From assembly GCF_000218895.1 (NCBI RefSeq), contig NC_015703.1, forward strand, positions 309,501-373,500: DNA of 64,000 nt, given 5' to 3'. The notes beneath the pieces are model-generated. The model was not told the DNA's origin. It saw nothing but the letters and a program-made list of their open reading frames with translations, and searched no databases. This document shows positions 34,049-41,854 of the stretch, piece after piece. This DNA comes from Runella slithyformis DSM 19594. Its GTDB lineage: Bacteria; Bacteroidota; Bacteroidia; Cytophagales; Spirosomataceae. The translations under genes and the position numbers were made by a program. The first letter of the stretch is position 1. Each line of letters starts with the position of its first letter.

Positions 34049-35083
34049 ATGCGTAACTATTACCTTCTTTTTGTACTGAGTTTGCTCTTTAAAACGGGTA
34101 TCTGCCAAACGACTCCCGCCGACCTCGCTGACCGCCTCAAAGCACTGGAAGACAACCTTCGTTTTTCCGATCAGGCCCTGACCAAAAACATCGACGACCT
34201 GCTCTGGTACCAGAAACTGGGCGATGTAGCCATCATTGACAAAATTCAGTACACCAGCAAACCCGCCCACACGATCAAAAATCCAACGGGGCAGGGAGCC
34301 AATAATCCCCTCGTTATTCCGGCCTACACATTTGTACCGAAAAAATTTGCTTCTTCCAAAAAGCTGCCGCTCATGGTACTCATCCACGGCGGAGTTCACG
34401 GTGATTTCAGTACCTTCAACGCCCACATTGTCAAAGAATTACTTGAACAGGGATACATCATCATTGCCCCCGAATACCGGGGCAGCACGGGCTACGGCGG
34501 TACGTTTTACCGCCAGATCGATTATGGCGACTACGAAAACGACGATGTATTGGCAGGCAAGCGTTGGGCCGTCGAAAACATGCCGCAGGTGGATGCCGAG
34601 CGCGTAGGGATCATGGGCTGGAGCCACGGCGGCATGATCACGCTGATGAACATTTTCGACCACCCCGAAGACTACCGCGTGGCCTATGCCGGCGTGCCGG
34701 TCAGTGATCTGATTGCCCGGATGGGGTACAAAACGCAAAGCTACCGCAACGAATTTTCGGCCGCTACGCATTTAGGCAAAGATGCTTCTGAAAACGTAGC
34801 CGAGTACCGCCGGCGGTCGCCGATGTGGAATGCCCACAAGCTCAAAACGCCGCTGTTGGTGCATACCAATACCAACGACGAAGACGTCAATGTGCTGGAA
34901 GTGGAAGGATTGATCAACGCCCTGAAAGCCCACGGCAAGAAATTTGAGTACAAAATCTATCAGGACGCGCCCGGAGGACACATTTTCAATCGAATTGATA
35001 CAAAGTTGGCAAGGGAATCGCGCGAGGAAATATATCGTTTTATGGCCCCGCACCTGTCGCCGCCCAATCCGGTGAAGCAGTAA
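34049..35083 (+). CDS. Exported alpha/beta hydrolase, prolyl oligopeptidase (S9)-like
   Basis: 344 residues from ATG 34049, with a signal peptide (YYLLFVLSLLFKTGICQ). The fold markers are LPLMVLIHGGVHGD (oxyanion region), APEYRGSTGYG, and the nucleophile elbow GWSHGG with Ser192. The acid is likely Asp in HTNTNDEDVN and the base His in APGGHIF. It lacks a propeller domain, so it belongs to the short S9-type peptidases/esterases of the periplasm. It has its own promoter and terminator and lies between the DUF5706 and HD genes. Confidence 0.85.
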   Translation: MRNYYLLFVLSLLFKTGICQTTPADLADRLKALEDNLRFSDQALTKNIDDLLWYQKLGDVAIIDKIQYTSKPAHTIKNPTGQGANNPLVIPAYTFVPKKFASSKKLPLMVLIHGGVHGDFSTFNAHIVKELLEQGYIIIAPEYRGSTGYGGTFYRQIDYGDYENDDVLAGKRWAVENMPQVDAERVGIMGWSHGGMITLMNIFDHPEDYRVAYAGVPVSDLIARMGYKTQSYRNEFSAATHLGKDASENVAEYRRRSPMWNAHKLKTPLLVHTNTNDEDVNVLEVEGLINALKAHGKKFEYKIYQDAPGGHIFNRIDTKLARESREEIYRFMAPHLSPPNPVKQ

Positions 35084-35088
35084 TAAAC

Positions 35089-35123
35089 AGAAGGGGCTAC
35101 GTATGCCTTGCCCCTTCTATTTT
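35089..35123 (+). terminator. Intrinsic terminator
   Basis: Perfect 9-bp stem AGAAGGGGC (35089-35097) and GCCCCTTCT (35110-35118), followed by a short T run. It ends the hydrolase transcript. Confidence 0.7.
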
Positions 35124-35207
35124 CCTGTACGGTATAAAAAAATGTATTAACGACAAAACACACCACAACTACCTTTATGTGAAGCATTTACGCCATTAAA
35201 ACTTCAT

Positions 35208-35795
35208 TCAGTAGGTTTTCACGATCTCTTTCAGCTCATCCAAAACCGCCTGTTTTCCGGGATTACGTCCTGCCTGCGCGGAGGGCGTCCAGTACGCATG
35301 TGCCGTCAGAAAACTGACCTGAATTCTGTTCCATGCCTGAATGTCAGTTACCATTTCGCGCTCGCGCAGTTCGTTGTAGAGCGAATCGGCAACGGACCAA
35401 AAATTCACGCCGCCGAGGTAGTCCAGGTCGGCATCTGCAATGATCCGTTCTAAATGCGTGTGAGGCGTCTGCGGGATTTTGGTGGCCATCACCATTCCGC
35501 ACACTTTTTCAATTTGCGGGGCATCATACCCGAAGGTGGGCAGCGTCAGGCGGGCGATACGGCAGCCTTCTTCTTCATGACTGCGATAAGTAGTAATAAA
35601 TCCGATATCATGATACAGTGCCGCCGTTTTGAGCAGGATCAACGATTCTTCGTCGGTAATGCCTTCCGCTTCGGCTATTTTCAATGCCGCTTCCGTTACT
35701 TCAACGGTGTGATGAGGCCCGTGGTAAAAGAGCGTTGGTGAAAGGTTTTTGGTAAGTTTATCAAGAATATAGATTTCTGCGGCGTCAACATTCAT
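35208..35795 (-). CDS. HD-domain phosphohydrolase (PycTM-associated type)
   Basis: 195 residues from ATG 35795 (an upstream in-frame ATG at 35822 is less likely). HD-superfamily metal residues are present: YHGPHHTVEVTEAAL, LYHDIGF (the HD pair) and IIADADLDYLGG. GITDEESLILLKTAALYHD and MVMATKIPQTP closely follow the N-terminal HD half of fused HD-DUF5706 proteins of Bacteroidota. That points to hydrolysis of a nucleotide or cyclic nucleotide. It is a stand-alone gene here, 1.4 kb upstream of the DUF5706 gene and on the same strand. Confidence 0.82.
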   Translation of the reverse strand: MNVDAAEIYILDKLTKNLSPTLFYHGPHHTVEVTEAALKIAEAEGITDEESLILLKTAALYHDIGFITTYRSHEEEGCRIARLTLPTFGYDAPQIEKVCGMVMATKIPQTPHTHLERIIADADLDYLGGVNFWSVADSLYNELREREMVTDIQAWNRIQVSFLTAHAYWTPSAQAGRNPGKQAVLDELKEIVKTY

Positions 35796-36128
35796 AAGAT
35801 TTCGTTCAAGATAAAGACACAATTTTCAGGAAAAGATTGATATTTCCAAAAGCCTGAAATACCTGAGAGTGAAAAACGTAAACAGGATGAAACGTAAAAA
35901 AGGGGATTCTATGGATAACAAATGCTTTTATTCCTGTAATCGCAACTAAAAATTTCACTTCGCACTTCCGGCATTTCGTTCATTAGCATATTGTTTTTGA
36001 GCTTCTCTTCCCTTTTTTCAAAGATGTCTAGGGAACGCTTAAAAAGTAACTTCCTTTTTGGAAATCATACCTTTTTGATCACCAATACCGTTACATTTTA
36101 AATTTACCCCTTTACATTTTGCGGTTTC
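35796..36128. other. Intergenic stretch upstream of the HD gene
   Basis: AT-rich spacer between two minus-strand genes. A small inverted repeat, TTTCAGG...CCTGAAA, lies just upstream of the HD gene (about 35824-35860). I see no open frame of note and no consensus promoter on the minus strand. Confidence 0.4.
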
Positions 36129-37595
36129 TTAAATAACCTTTTTCAGAATGCCTACACTTTGTTCGAGTTCCTCCGGGGTAGAGGAAGCAAACCCCAAGCG
36201 CGTAGCATTCAGCACATTATCCGAATCATTATGTTGCAGGCCATTGGAAAAGAAAAGGTCTTTTTTCAACGCTTTTTCCGACAATTTCTCCATATCTATG
36301 CTTTTATCAAACCGTGCCCAAACGGCCATACCCCCGTTGGGAACCTGAAAATCAAGGTAATTTCCCAATTCGGTTTTCAACAATTCACAAAATACATCGC
36401 GTCGCTCGCGATAGGCGCGCAGCGATTTACGCAGGTGCCGCTGAATGACACCGTTTTGCAGTAATTCGGCCAGACTGTTTTCCAACATCGTATCTCCCTG
36501 ACGGTCAATGATCCGCCGCAGTTGGGCTAAATGCGAAATGACGTTTTCGGGACCGACCAGATAGCCTACCCGGAAGGCCGGAGAAATGGTTTTGGTAAAC
36601 GAACCGCAATACAGCACCATGCCCGCACGGTCGACCGCCGCCAAGGGCAGGAGCGGTTTGCTTAGATAATGAAAATCGTAGTCATAATCATCTTCAAAAA
36701 CGATAAAACCGTAGGTTTCCGCCAATTGTAAAAGCTTAAGGCGACGATCGGCCCGCAAGGCAACGGTGGTGGGATAATGGTGGTGCGACGTAAGGTAGAC
36801 CAACCGGATCGTTTTTTTTTGGCAAAGCTGTTCCAACTCTTCCACCACGGGTCCGTGATCATCAACGGTCAATGAATGCAAATGCGCCCCTGCCTGTCGA
36901 AAATTCATATTGGCTCCCAGCCAGCTCAACGCCCCCACGGCTACATTATCCCCTTTGTTCAGCAACCCGGTCGCTACCAGATACAATCCCATGACCGTAC
37001 CGCGCGTGATGAGTACATTTTCTTCGGTGATTTTCAACCCTCGGGTTTCGTTCAGGTACACCGCCAACTCCCGCCGAAGCCACGACGAGCCTTTGGTATC
37101 GCCATAGCCCAAACGTACGTAGGAATTACCGTGCAGAAGATTACTGCGATAGGCTCCGGAAAGCTCATTCAGCGGTGCCATCCGAGGGTCGGGAAAACCG
37201 TCATCTAAATGATACGGACGACCCGAAACCATTACCGGACGCTGTAAATGAGGGGTTTCGTTAAAGGAAAAACCGGCTGTTTTTGCGGGATTCAGAACGT
37301 TTTTGGAAACGTCGCCAAAAGGTTGCGGGGTCATTTCGGGCAGGTTTTCGACCACATAGGTACCGCTGCCCGTTCGACTTTCCAGCCATCCCTGCGCCAG
37401 CAATTCATCGTAGGCCTGCACCACGGTTTTGCGGTGAAGGCCTAACAACTGCGCCAATTGTCGCGTTCCCAACAGTTTTTGCCCCGCCCGCAACTCTCCC
37501 CCGCGAATCAAATTCATCATTTGGTTTGCGAGTTGGAGATACGCCGGCAGTTTCGCCGTTTTATCAATAACTAACAGTGACTGGTAAGCGGTCAT
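36129..37595 (-). CDS. MocR/PdxR-type regulator (GntR HTH + aminotransferase domain)
   Basis: 488 residues. The N-terminal GntR winged helix is clear (LANQMMNLIRGGELRAGQ, RQLAQLLGLHRKTVVQAYD, GSGTYVV). Residues about 120-488 form a fold-type I aminotransferase domain, with the PLP Lys in CGSFTKTISPAFRVGYL and FEDDYDYDF holding the Asp that pairs with the PLP ring. Such proteins sense PLP and often regulate vitamin B6 or amino-acid genes; a PNPOx-like and a YggS (PLP homeostasis) gene lie within 5 kb, which fits but does not prove a PdxR role. Confidence 0.88.
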   Translation of the reverse strand: MTAYQSLLVIDKTAKLPAYLQLANQMMNLIRGGELRAGQKLLGTRQLAQLLGLHRKTVVQAYDELLAQGWLESRTGSGTYVVENLPEMTPQPFGDVSKNVLNPAKTAGFSFNETPHLQRPVMVSGRPYHLDDGFPDPRMAPLNELSGAYRSNLLHGNSYVRLGYGDTKGSSWLRRELAVYLNETRGLKITEENVLITRGTVMGLYLVATGLLNKGDNVAVGALSWLGANMNFRQAGAHLHSLTVDDHGPVVEELEQLCQKKTIRLVYLTSHHHYPTTVALRADRRLKLLQLAETYGFIVFEDDYDYDFHYLSKPLLPLAAVDRAGMVLYCGSFTKTISPAFRVGYLVGPENVISHLAQLRRIIDRQGDTMLENSLAELLQNGVIQRHLRKSLRAYRERRDVFCELLKTELGNYLDFQVPNGGMAVWARFDKSIDMEKLSEKALKKDLFFSNGLQHNDSDNVLNATRLGFASSTPEELEQSVGILKKVI

Positions 37596-37617
37596 TTTTC
37601 AATTAGCGAGTTTTTTT

Positions 37618-37775
37618 GAATGACGAATTTTTCGAATGACGAGTGACGAATTAATGAGTAGTCCGGCATCGCGGTGATGAATGTGGTTAATTTAAGGGCA
37701 ACCTATTTCAGGCAATGACAAAGGACAATTCGTAACTCGTCATTCTACATTCGTCATTCGAAAAATTCGTCATTC
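37618..37775. repeat. Long inverted repeat between minus-strand genes
   Basis: A 25-bp perfect inverted repeat (37618-37642 and 37751-37775) whose arms are themselves made of repeated GACGAAT/ATTCGTC units. The 108-bp interior also contains GACGAGTGACGAATT and its approximate complement. It lies between the M20 gene stop and the MocR gene start. Confidence 0.75.
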
Positions 37776-37778
37776 GCC

Positions 37779-39212
37779 TCAGTCTCTATAATTCAAGGCC
37801 GGTTTGCGATCGCCGATCAGGGCCTTGTATTGAAAGCCGGGCCCTCTGCGTTTTTCAAATTCAGCTTTGGCCTCGGCAATAGTCTTTTCATCCTGAAACA
37901 AATCAATAGCCGTCAGCGCCAGTGTTTTCGCCGCTACTATCATGCCTTTGCGGCCGATGCTCATTCCTCCGGCCGCCACCGCCTGCCAGCTGTGTGCCGG
38001 AGTGCCCGGCACCCACGTAGCCGTACGTAAACCTACGGTCGGTACGGCCCAACTTACGTCACCTACGTCGGTAGAGCCACCGCCACCACCCTCACTTGAC
38101 AACGGGTCTACTTGGGCCGCCGATGCAATCTCGCGGATACCCATGCCTTGCGAGGTACTGATCTGCTCGGCAAATTTTACCTCTTCCGGCGTGTATTTTA
38201 CCCCTCCGACCGTTTTCAGGTTTTTATACATGACTTGCGCCAATACTTCGTTGGGGAGCAGTTCATGAACCCCGCTTATTACTTCTTCATCAACAGTAGT
38301 GCCCGTAGCCAATGCCGCTCCCTGGGCCGCTTTCTGTACCCGTTCCCAAATCGACACTACATACTCACGGCTCGGATGGCGTACGGTATAATATACCTCG
38401 GCAAAATCCGGAACGACGTTAGGGGCTTTGCCTCCGTTGGTGATCACATAATGGATCCGCGAAGCCGAAGGAACGTGTTCCCGCATCATATTGACGGCAT
38501 AATTCATCACTTCCACGCCATCCAACGCCGAGCGGCCCCGTTCGGGGGCACCTGCTGCGTGCGCAGAGATGCCGTGGAAACGAAATTTAGCTGATTTATT
38601 GGCCAACGAAGAGGAAGGATTTGCACTGTTGCCATCTCCCGGATGCCAATGTAACACCACGTCTACGTCATTGAAAAGCCCTGCCCGTACCATGTATATT
38701 TTGCCCGCGCCGCCTTCTTCGGCGGGGGTTCCGTAAAAACGGACCGTTCCTTTGTGCCCCGATTGTGTAAGCCAATTTTTGACCGCAATGGCCGAGGCCA
38801 TCGACGCCACGCCAAACAAATGGTGCCCGCAGGCATGACCCGCAATACCGCCGATCGCTTTTTTGACGGGAAGGGAATCCTGCGAAAGACCCGGCAAGGC
38901 ATCAAATTCACCTAGAATCCCAATAACAGGCTTGCCTTCTCCGAACGTTGCCACAAACGCCGTCGGAATATCCGCCACGCCCGCCTGCACCTTAAACCCT
39001 TCTTTACGAAGCTCTGCCTGCAACAGCGCCGAGCTTTTCACCTCCTGATAGCCCACCTCGGCGTAATTCCATATCTGCTTGGCCATTGCACCGTATTGCT
39101 TTTCTTTTTGGTTGATTTCCTTAATGGCATTTTCATGGTCTTTGTTGGAAGACGTTTGAGCCCGCAGCATCGCCGTGGCCAGGACTAAAAAAAGGGTACA
39201 ATAGATTTTCAT
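37779..39212 (-). CDS. Exported M20-family amidohydrolase (AbgB-like)
   Basis: 477 residues with a signal peptide (TLFLVLATAMLRAQ). The M20 di-metal site is visible in GEFDALPGLSQ, AGHACGHHLFG, PAEEGGAGK and VVLHWHPGD. The lid domain follows (FHGISAHAAGAPERGRSALDG), and GGGGGSTDVGDVSWAVPT holds the last metal ligands. The closest function is p-aminobenzoyl-glutamate hydrolase or a related aminoacylase, here predicted to be periplasmic. It is divergent from the PNPOx-like gene. Confidence 0.88.
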   Translation of the reverse strand: MKIYCTLFLVLATAMLRAQTSSNKDHENAIKEINQKEKQYGAMAKQIWNYAEVGYQEVKSSALLQAELRKEGFKVQAGVADIPTAFVATFGEGKPVIGILGEFDALPGLSQDSLPVKKAIGGIAGHACGHHLFGVASMASAIAVKNWLTQSGHKGTVRFYGTPAEEGGAGKIYMVRAGLFNDVDVVLHWHPGDGNSANPSSSLANKSAKFRFHGISAHAAGAPERGRSALDGVEVMNYAVNMMREHVPSASRIHYVITNGGKAPNVVPDFAEVYYTVRHPSREYVVSIWERVQKAAQGAALATGTTVDEEVISGVHELLPNEVLAQVMYKNLKTVGGVKYTPEEVKFAEQISTSQGMGIREIASAAQVDPLSSEGGGGGSTDVGDVSWAVPTVGLRTATWVPGTPAHSWQAVAAGGMSIGRKGMIVAAKTLALTAIDLFQDEKTIAEAKAEFEKRRGPGFQYKALIGDRKPALNYRD

Positions 39213-39290
39213 TGGGTTTTAGTTTTGGGTGAAAGAAGCGGACTACCTGCTTTATCAAAAGTGGACACTTACAGCAAGCCGGTAAAGATA

Positions 39291-39298
39291 TACTTTTG
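39291..39298 (+). promoter_or_regulatory. -7 promoter box for the PNPOx-like gene
   Basis: TACTTTTG matches TAnnTTTG and lies 27 nt before ATG 39325. No good -33 box is visible. Confidence 0.35.
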
Positions 39299-39324
39299 CC
39301 CAAAAAAAGACAATAGTTCAACCC

Positions 39325-39960
39325 ATGCAGCCCACTCCCCGTACCATCCCCAGTCGCTTGGCCAAACGCGCTCAGTACGACGACCAAACCGTGTATTCCA
39401 TTCTGGATGAAGCGCTTTTCTGCACCGTCAGTTGCGTCATTAATGGTCAGCCTTTTTCCCTCCCCACGGCTTTTGTCCGCTACGAAAATGTGCTGTACCT
39501 GCACGGCTCGGTAGGCAGTCATTTTATTCGCGAAATCGAAAAAGGCATTCCCGTATGCATCACGGTCATGCTCACCGACGCCCTTGTCGTGGCCAAATCG
39601 GCGTTCCATCATTCGGTCAATTACCGCTCAGTGGTGCTGTTTTCTTCGGCGGAGAAAATTGAATCGTACGAACAAAAAGCGGAAGTATTGAAATGGGTCA
39701 CCGAAAAAATGGTGCCCAACAGTTGGGAGTATCTGCGTCCCATGACCGAAAGTGAAGTAAAAAAAACGACCGTTTTGGGCTTTAAAATTGAAGAAGCATC
39801 GGCCAAGATACGCACAGGTATGCCCATCGACGATGAGGAAGATACCGCGCTTCCCATTTGGTCGGGATTGATTCCTTTAGGCAGCGGTCGCGGCACACCG
39901 ATTGCGGATGATTTCAGTAAAAATGTACCTTTGCCGGAGCATTTACGTCATTTACAGTAA
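39325..39960 (+). CDS. Pyridoxamine 5'-phosphate oxidase-family (FMN-binding split barrel) protein
   Basis: 211 residues. LAKRAQYDDQTVYSILDEAL, then INGQPFSLPTAFVRYENVLYLHG and ITVMLTDALVVAKSAFHHSVNYRSVVLFS match the PNPOx-like flavin-binding family (NimA/pyridox_oxase_2 type). It should bind FMN as a dimer; the substrate is unknown and it is not a canonical PdxH. It heads a set of small plus-strand genes that runs to 40884. Confidence 0.85.
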   Translation: MQPTPRTIPSRLAKRAQYDDQTVYSILDEALFCTVSCVINGQPFSLPTAFVRYENVLYLHGSVGSHFIREIEKGIPVCITVMLTDALVVAKSAFHHSVNYRSVVLFSSAEKIESYEQKAEVLKWVTEKMVPNSWEYLRPMTESEVKKTTVLGFKIEEASAKIRTGMPIDDEEDTALPIWSGLIPLGSGRGTPIADDFSKNVPLPEHLRHLQ

Positions 39961-40012
39961 ATTTGAGTGTTTAACCCAACAGACAGACCATTCGCCGTAC
40001 CGCAATTTGCTT

Positions 40013-40540
40013 ATGAAACGTTCCGATATTCAGCACATGCCCCAATTTTTTGACCGTTATATCCTGCTCGTCAATGACATCGACGTGGTGGAAGGTCTCG
40101 AAAAAACGGCCCATCTGTACCACGACGAAGCTATCCGCACGGCCCTGCTCCGATTGGGCGACCAAGTCTATGCCCCGGGCAAGTGGACGGCCAATGATAT
40201 CTTACAGCATATCATTGACAACGAGCGCATTATGTCGTACCGAGCCATGCGTTTTGCCCGCAATGACGCAACCGCGCTTCCCGGCTACGACGAAGAGTTG
40301 TTTGGGGCCAATACCACCGCCAACAGCCGCAGCCTCGACGATCTGCTGAATGAATTTTCGTTGGTGCGCCAATCGACCATTGCCCTTTTCAAAAGTTTCA
40401 GCGACGAAATGCTCCACCGCGAAGGCATCAGTTTCAATCAACGCATCAGCCCGCTGGCGTTGGGATTTGTACTGATCGGTCATCCGATCCACCACCTGAG
40501 CGTGTTGCAGGAGCGTTATTTCCCGCTGATTCAAGACTGA
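40013..40540 (+). CDS. DinB-family protein
   Basis: 175 residues from ATG 40013; the frame extends upstream into the previous gene, but those residues are not family-like. The four-helix DinB fold shows KWTANDILQHIIDNERIMSYR and LGFVLIGHPIHHLSVLQERY, giving His ligands at three places (HIIDNE, GH, HH) for a divalent metal. DinB proteins are often thiol-dependent S-transferases or stress proteins; no specific role can be given. Confidence 0.85.
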   Translation: MKRSDIQHMPQFFDRYILLVNDIDVVEGLEKTAHLYHDEAIRTALLRLGDQVYAPGKWTANDILQHIIDNERIMSYRAMRFARNDATALPGYDEELFGANTTANSRSLDDLLNEFSLVRQSTIALFKSFSDEMLHREGISFNQRISPLALGFVLIGHPIHHLSVLQERYFPLIQD

Positions 40541-40557
40541 CTTTTATTCATATACCA

Positions 40558-40884
40558 ATGTTTTCCAACAAAGTAAGCCTCGCCGAAGCAACCGACCGGT
40601 TACGCCATCACCCCACAGAATTTTTGTTACTTTTTCAGAACAATACATTGGAGGTGGAATTGTACAAACCTGATGTTATTGATAAGCAAACCCCGCACGA
40701 CCGCGATGAAGTGTATGTCATTGCCTCGGGCGAGGCTACTTTTGAATTGGAAGAAAAAACCACTGAGGTCAAAGCGGGTGATTTCCTGTTTGTGCCGGCC
40801 CATGCCGCTCACAAATTCACAGCCTTTAGCGACGATTTCTCGACTTGGGTCCTGTTTATTGGCCCTGCAGTAGTGCAGGAATAG
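40558..40884 (+). CDS. Small cupin-domain protein
   Basis: 108 residues, one cupin barrel. Motif 1 is DRDEVYVIASGEATFELE and motif 2 AGDFLFVPAHAAHKF. The usual His pair of motif 1 is reduced (PHDRDE), leaving Glu and the later His as possible metal ligands. It lies 18 bp after the DinB gene, probably in the same transcript, and is followed by a hairpin. Confidence 0.85.
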   Translation: MFSNKVSLAEATDRLRHHPTEFLLLFQNNTLEVELYKPDVIDKQTPHDRDEVYVIASGEATFELEEKTTEVKAGDFLFVPAHAAHKFTAFSDDFSTWVLFIGPAVVQE

Positions 40885-40890
40885 ATTTTA

Positions 40891-40935
40891 CCCGTCAGAC
40901 GGTTACACTTACTCGGAGAATAACCGTCCGACGGG
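40891..40935. terminator. Bidirectional terminator between convergent genes
   Basis: A 15-bp stem with one G-T wobble (40891-40905 and 40921-40935), flanked by T-rich sequence on the plus side and AAAAT on the other. It separates the cupin and yggS stops. Confidence 0.65.
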
Positions 40936-40940
40936 TACTT

Positions 40941-41591
40941 TTATCTTGAACCGAAAATCGCACTCCCAACTCTCACCAGAGTGCTGCCCTCTTTCACGGC
41001 CATGCGATAATCTCCGCTCATACCCATTGACAGTTCTGTCATTGAAGGATAAAGTGCGCGGAGGCTGTCAAACAATTGCTTCAATCCTTTAAATTCCCGT
41101 CGAACTTGGTCTTCGTCTTCGGTATTGGAGGCCATACCCATCAATCCCGCAATGCGTACATTTTTCAGTTGTTGAAAGGCTTCCGAAGCCAGCAGTTCAG
41201 TCGCCTCTTCTTCCGAAAGACCGAATTTGGTTTCTTCCTGCGCAATAAAAATCTGCAGCAGGCAGTCGATGACACGATCATTTTTAACCGCCTGTTTGTT
41301 GATCTCCTGCAACAGTTTGAAGCTGTCGACCGAGTGGATCATGGCCGCAAACGGCGCGATGTATTTTACTTTATTGGTTTGTAAATGGCCGATCAAGTGC
41401 CACTCAATGTCTTTGGGCAACTGCTCGTATTTGGTTACCATTTCCTGGACTTTGTTTTCGCCGTAGCACTTAAAGCCTGCTTCATAGGCTTCCATGAGCA
41501 TTTCCACGGGCTTGGTTTTGGTCACGGCGATCAATCGGGCATTGGGAGCGATCTCCGCCTTTATTTTTTGAATATTCTCAGCAATGGACAT
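40941..41591 (-). CDS. yggS: YggS/PLPBP-family pyridoxal phosphate homeostasis protein
   Basis: 216 residues from ATG 41591; the frame is open to 41678, but family homology begins at MSIAENIQKIK. LIAVTKTKPVE holds the PLP-binding Lys. YGENKVQEMV, EWHLIGHLQTNKVKYIAP, GLMGMAS and LSMGMSGDYRMAV are the conserved PLP-barrel segments. The protein has no known catalysis; it binds PLP and keeps B6 vitamers and amino-acid pools in balance. Cytosolic. Confidence 0.93.
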   Translation of the reverse strand: MSIAENIQKIKAEIAPNARLIAVTKTKPVEMLMEAYEAGFKCYGENKVQEMVTKYEQLPKDIEWHLIGHLQTNKVKYIAPFAAMIHSVDSFKLLQEINKQAVKNDRVIDCLLQIFIAQEETKFGLSEEEATELLASEAFQQLKNVRIAGLMGMASNTEDEDQVRREFKGLKQLFDSLRALYPSMTELSMGMSGDYRMAVKEGSTLVRVGSAIFGSR

Positions 41592-41854
41592 AGTTCGTTG
41601 AATCTTTGGCCGTAAAAATACCTCTTTCATCGGCTGAAAAAAAGTGCTCTTCCGAAAGCGCTCGACGTCGACCGGCAAATCATTATATTAATCATTGTTA
41701 TTTTATAACTTATACGATATAATATTCTAAAATACAGCTAATTACTAAAATAATAATGGGGTATTTATTATTTTGCAATACCATAAACGTTCTTGGCCCC
41801 GAGTGGCGTTAAGACGAAACGTACGACACTTCATTCATAAATCTTCGATTCAAC

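Noticed and set aside
41679-41854. Promoter for the penicillin acylase-like gene
   Set aside because: The AT-rich spacer has TTATTTTG near 41776, one base off the -7 consensus, but no -33 TTTG at a suitable distance, so I did not list it.
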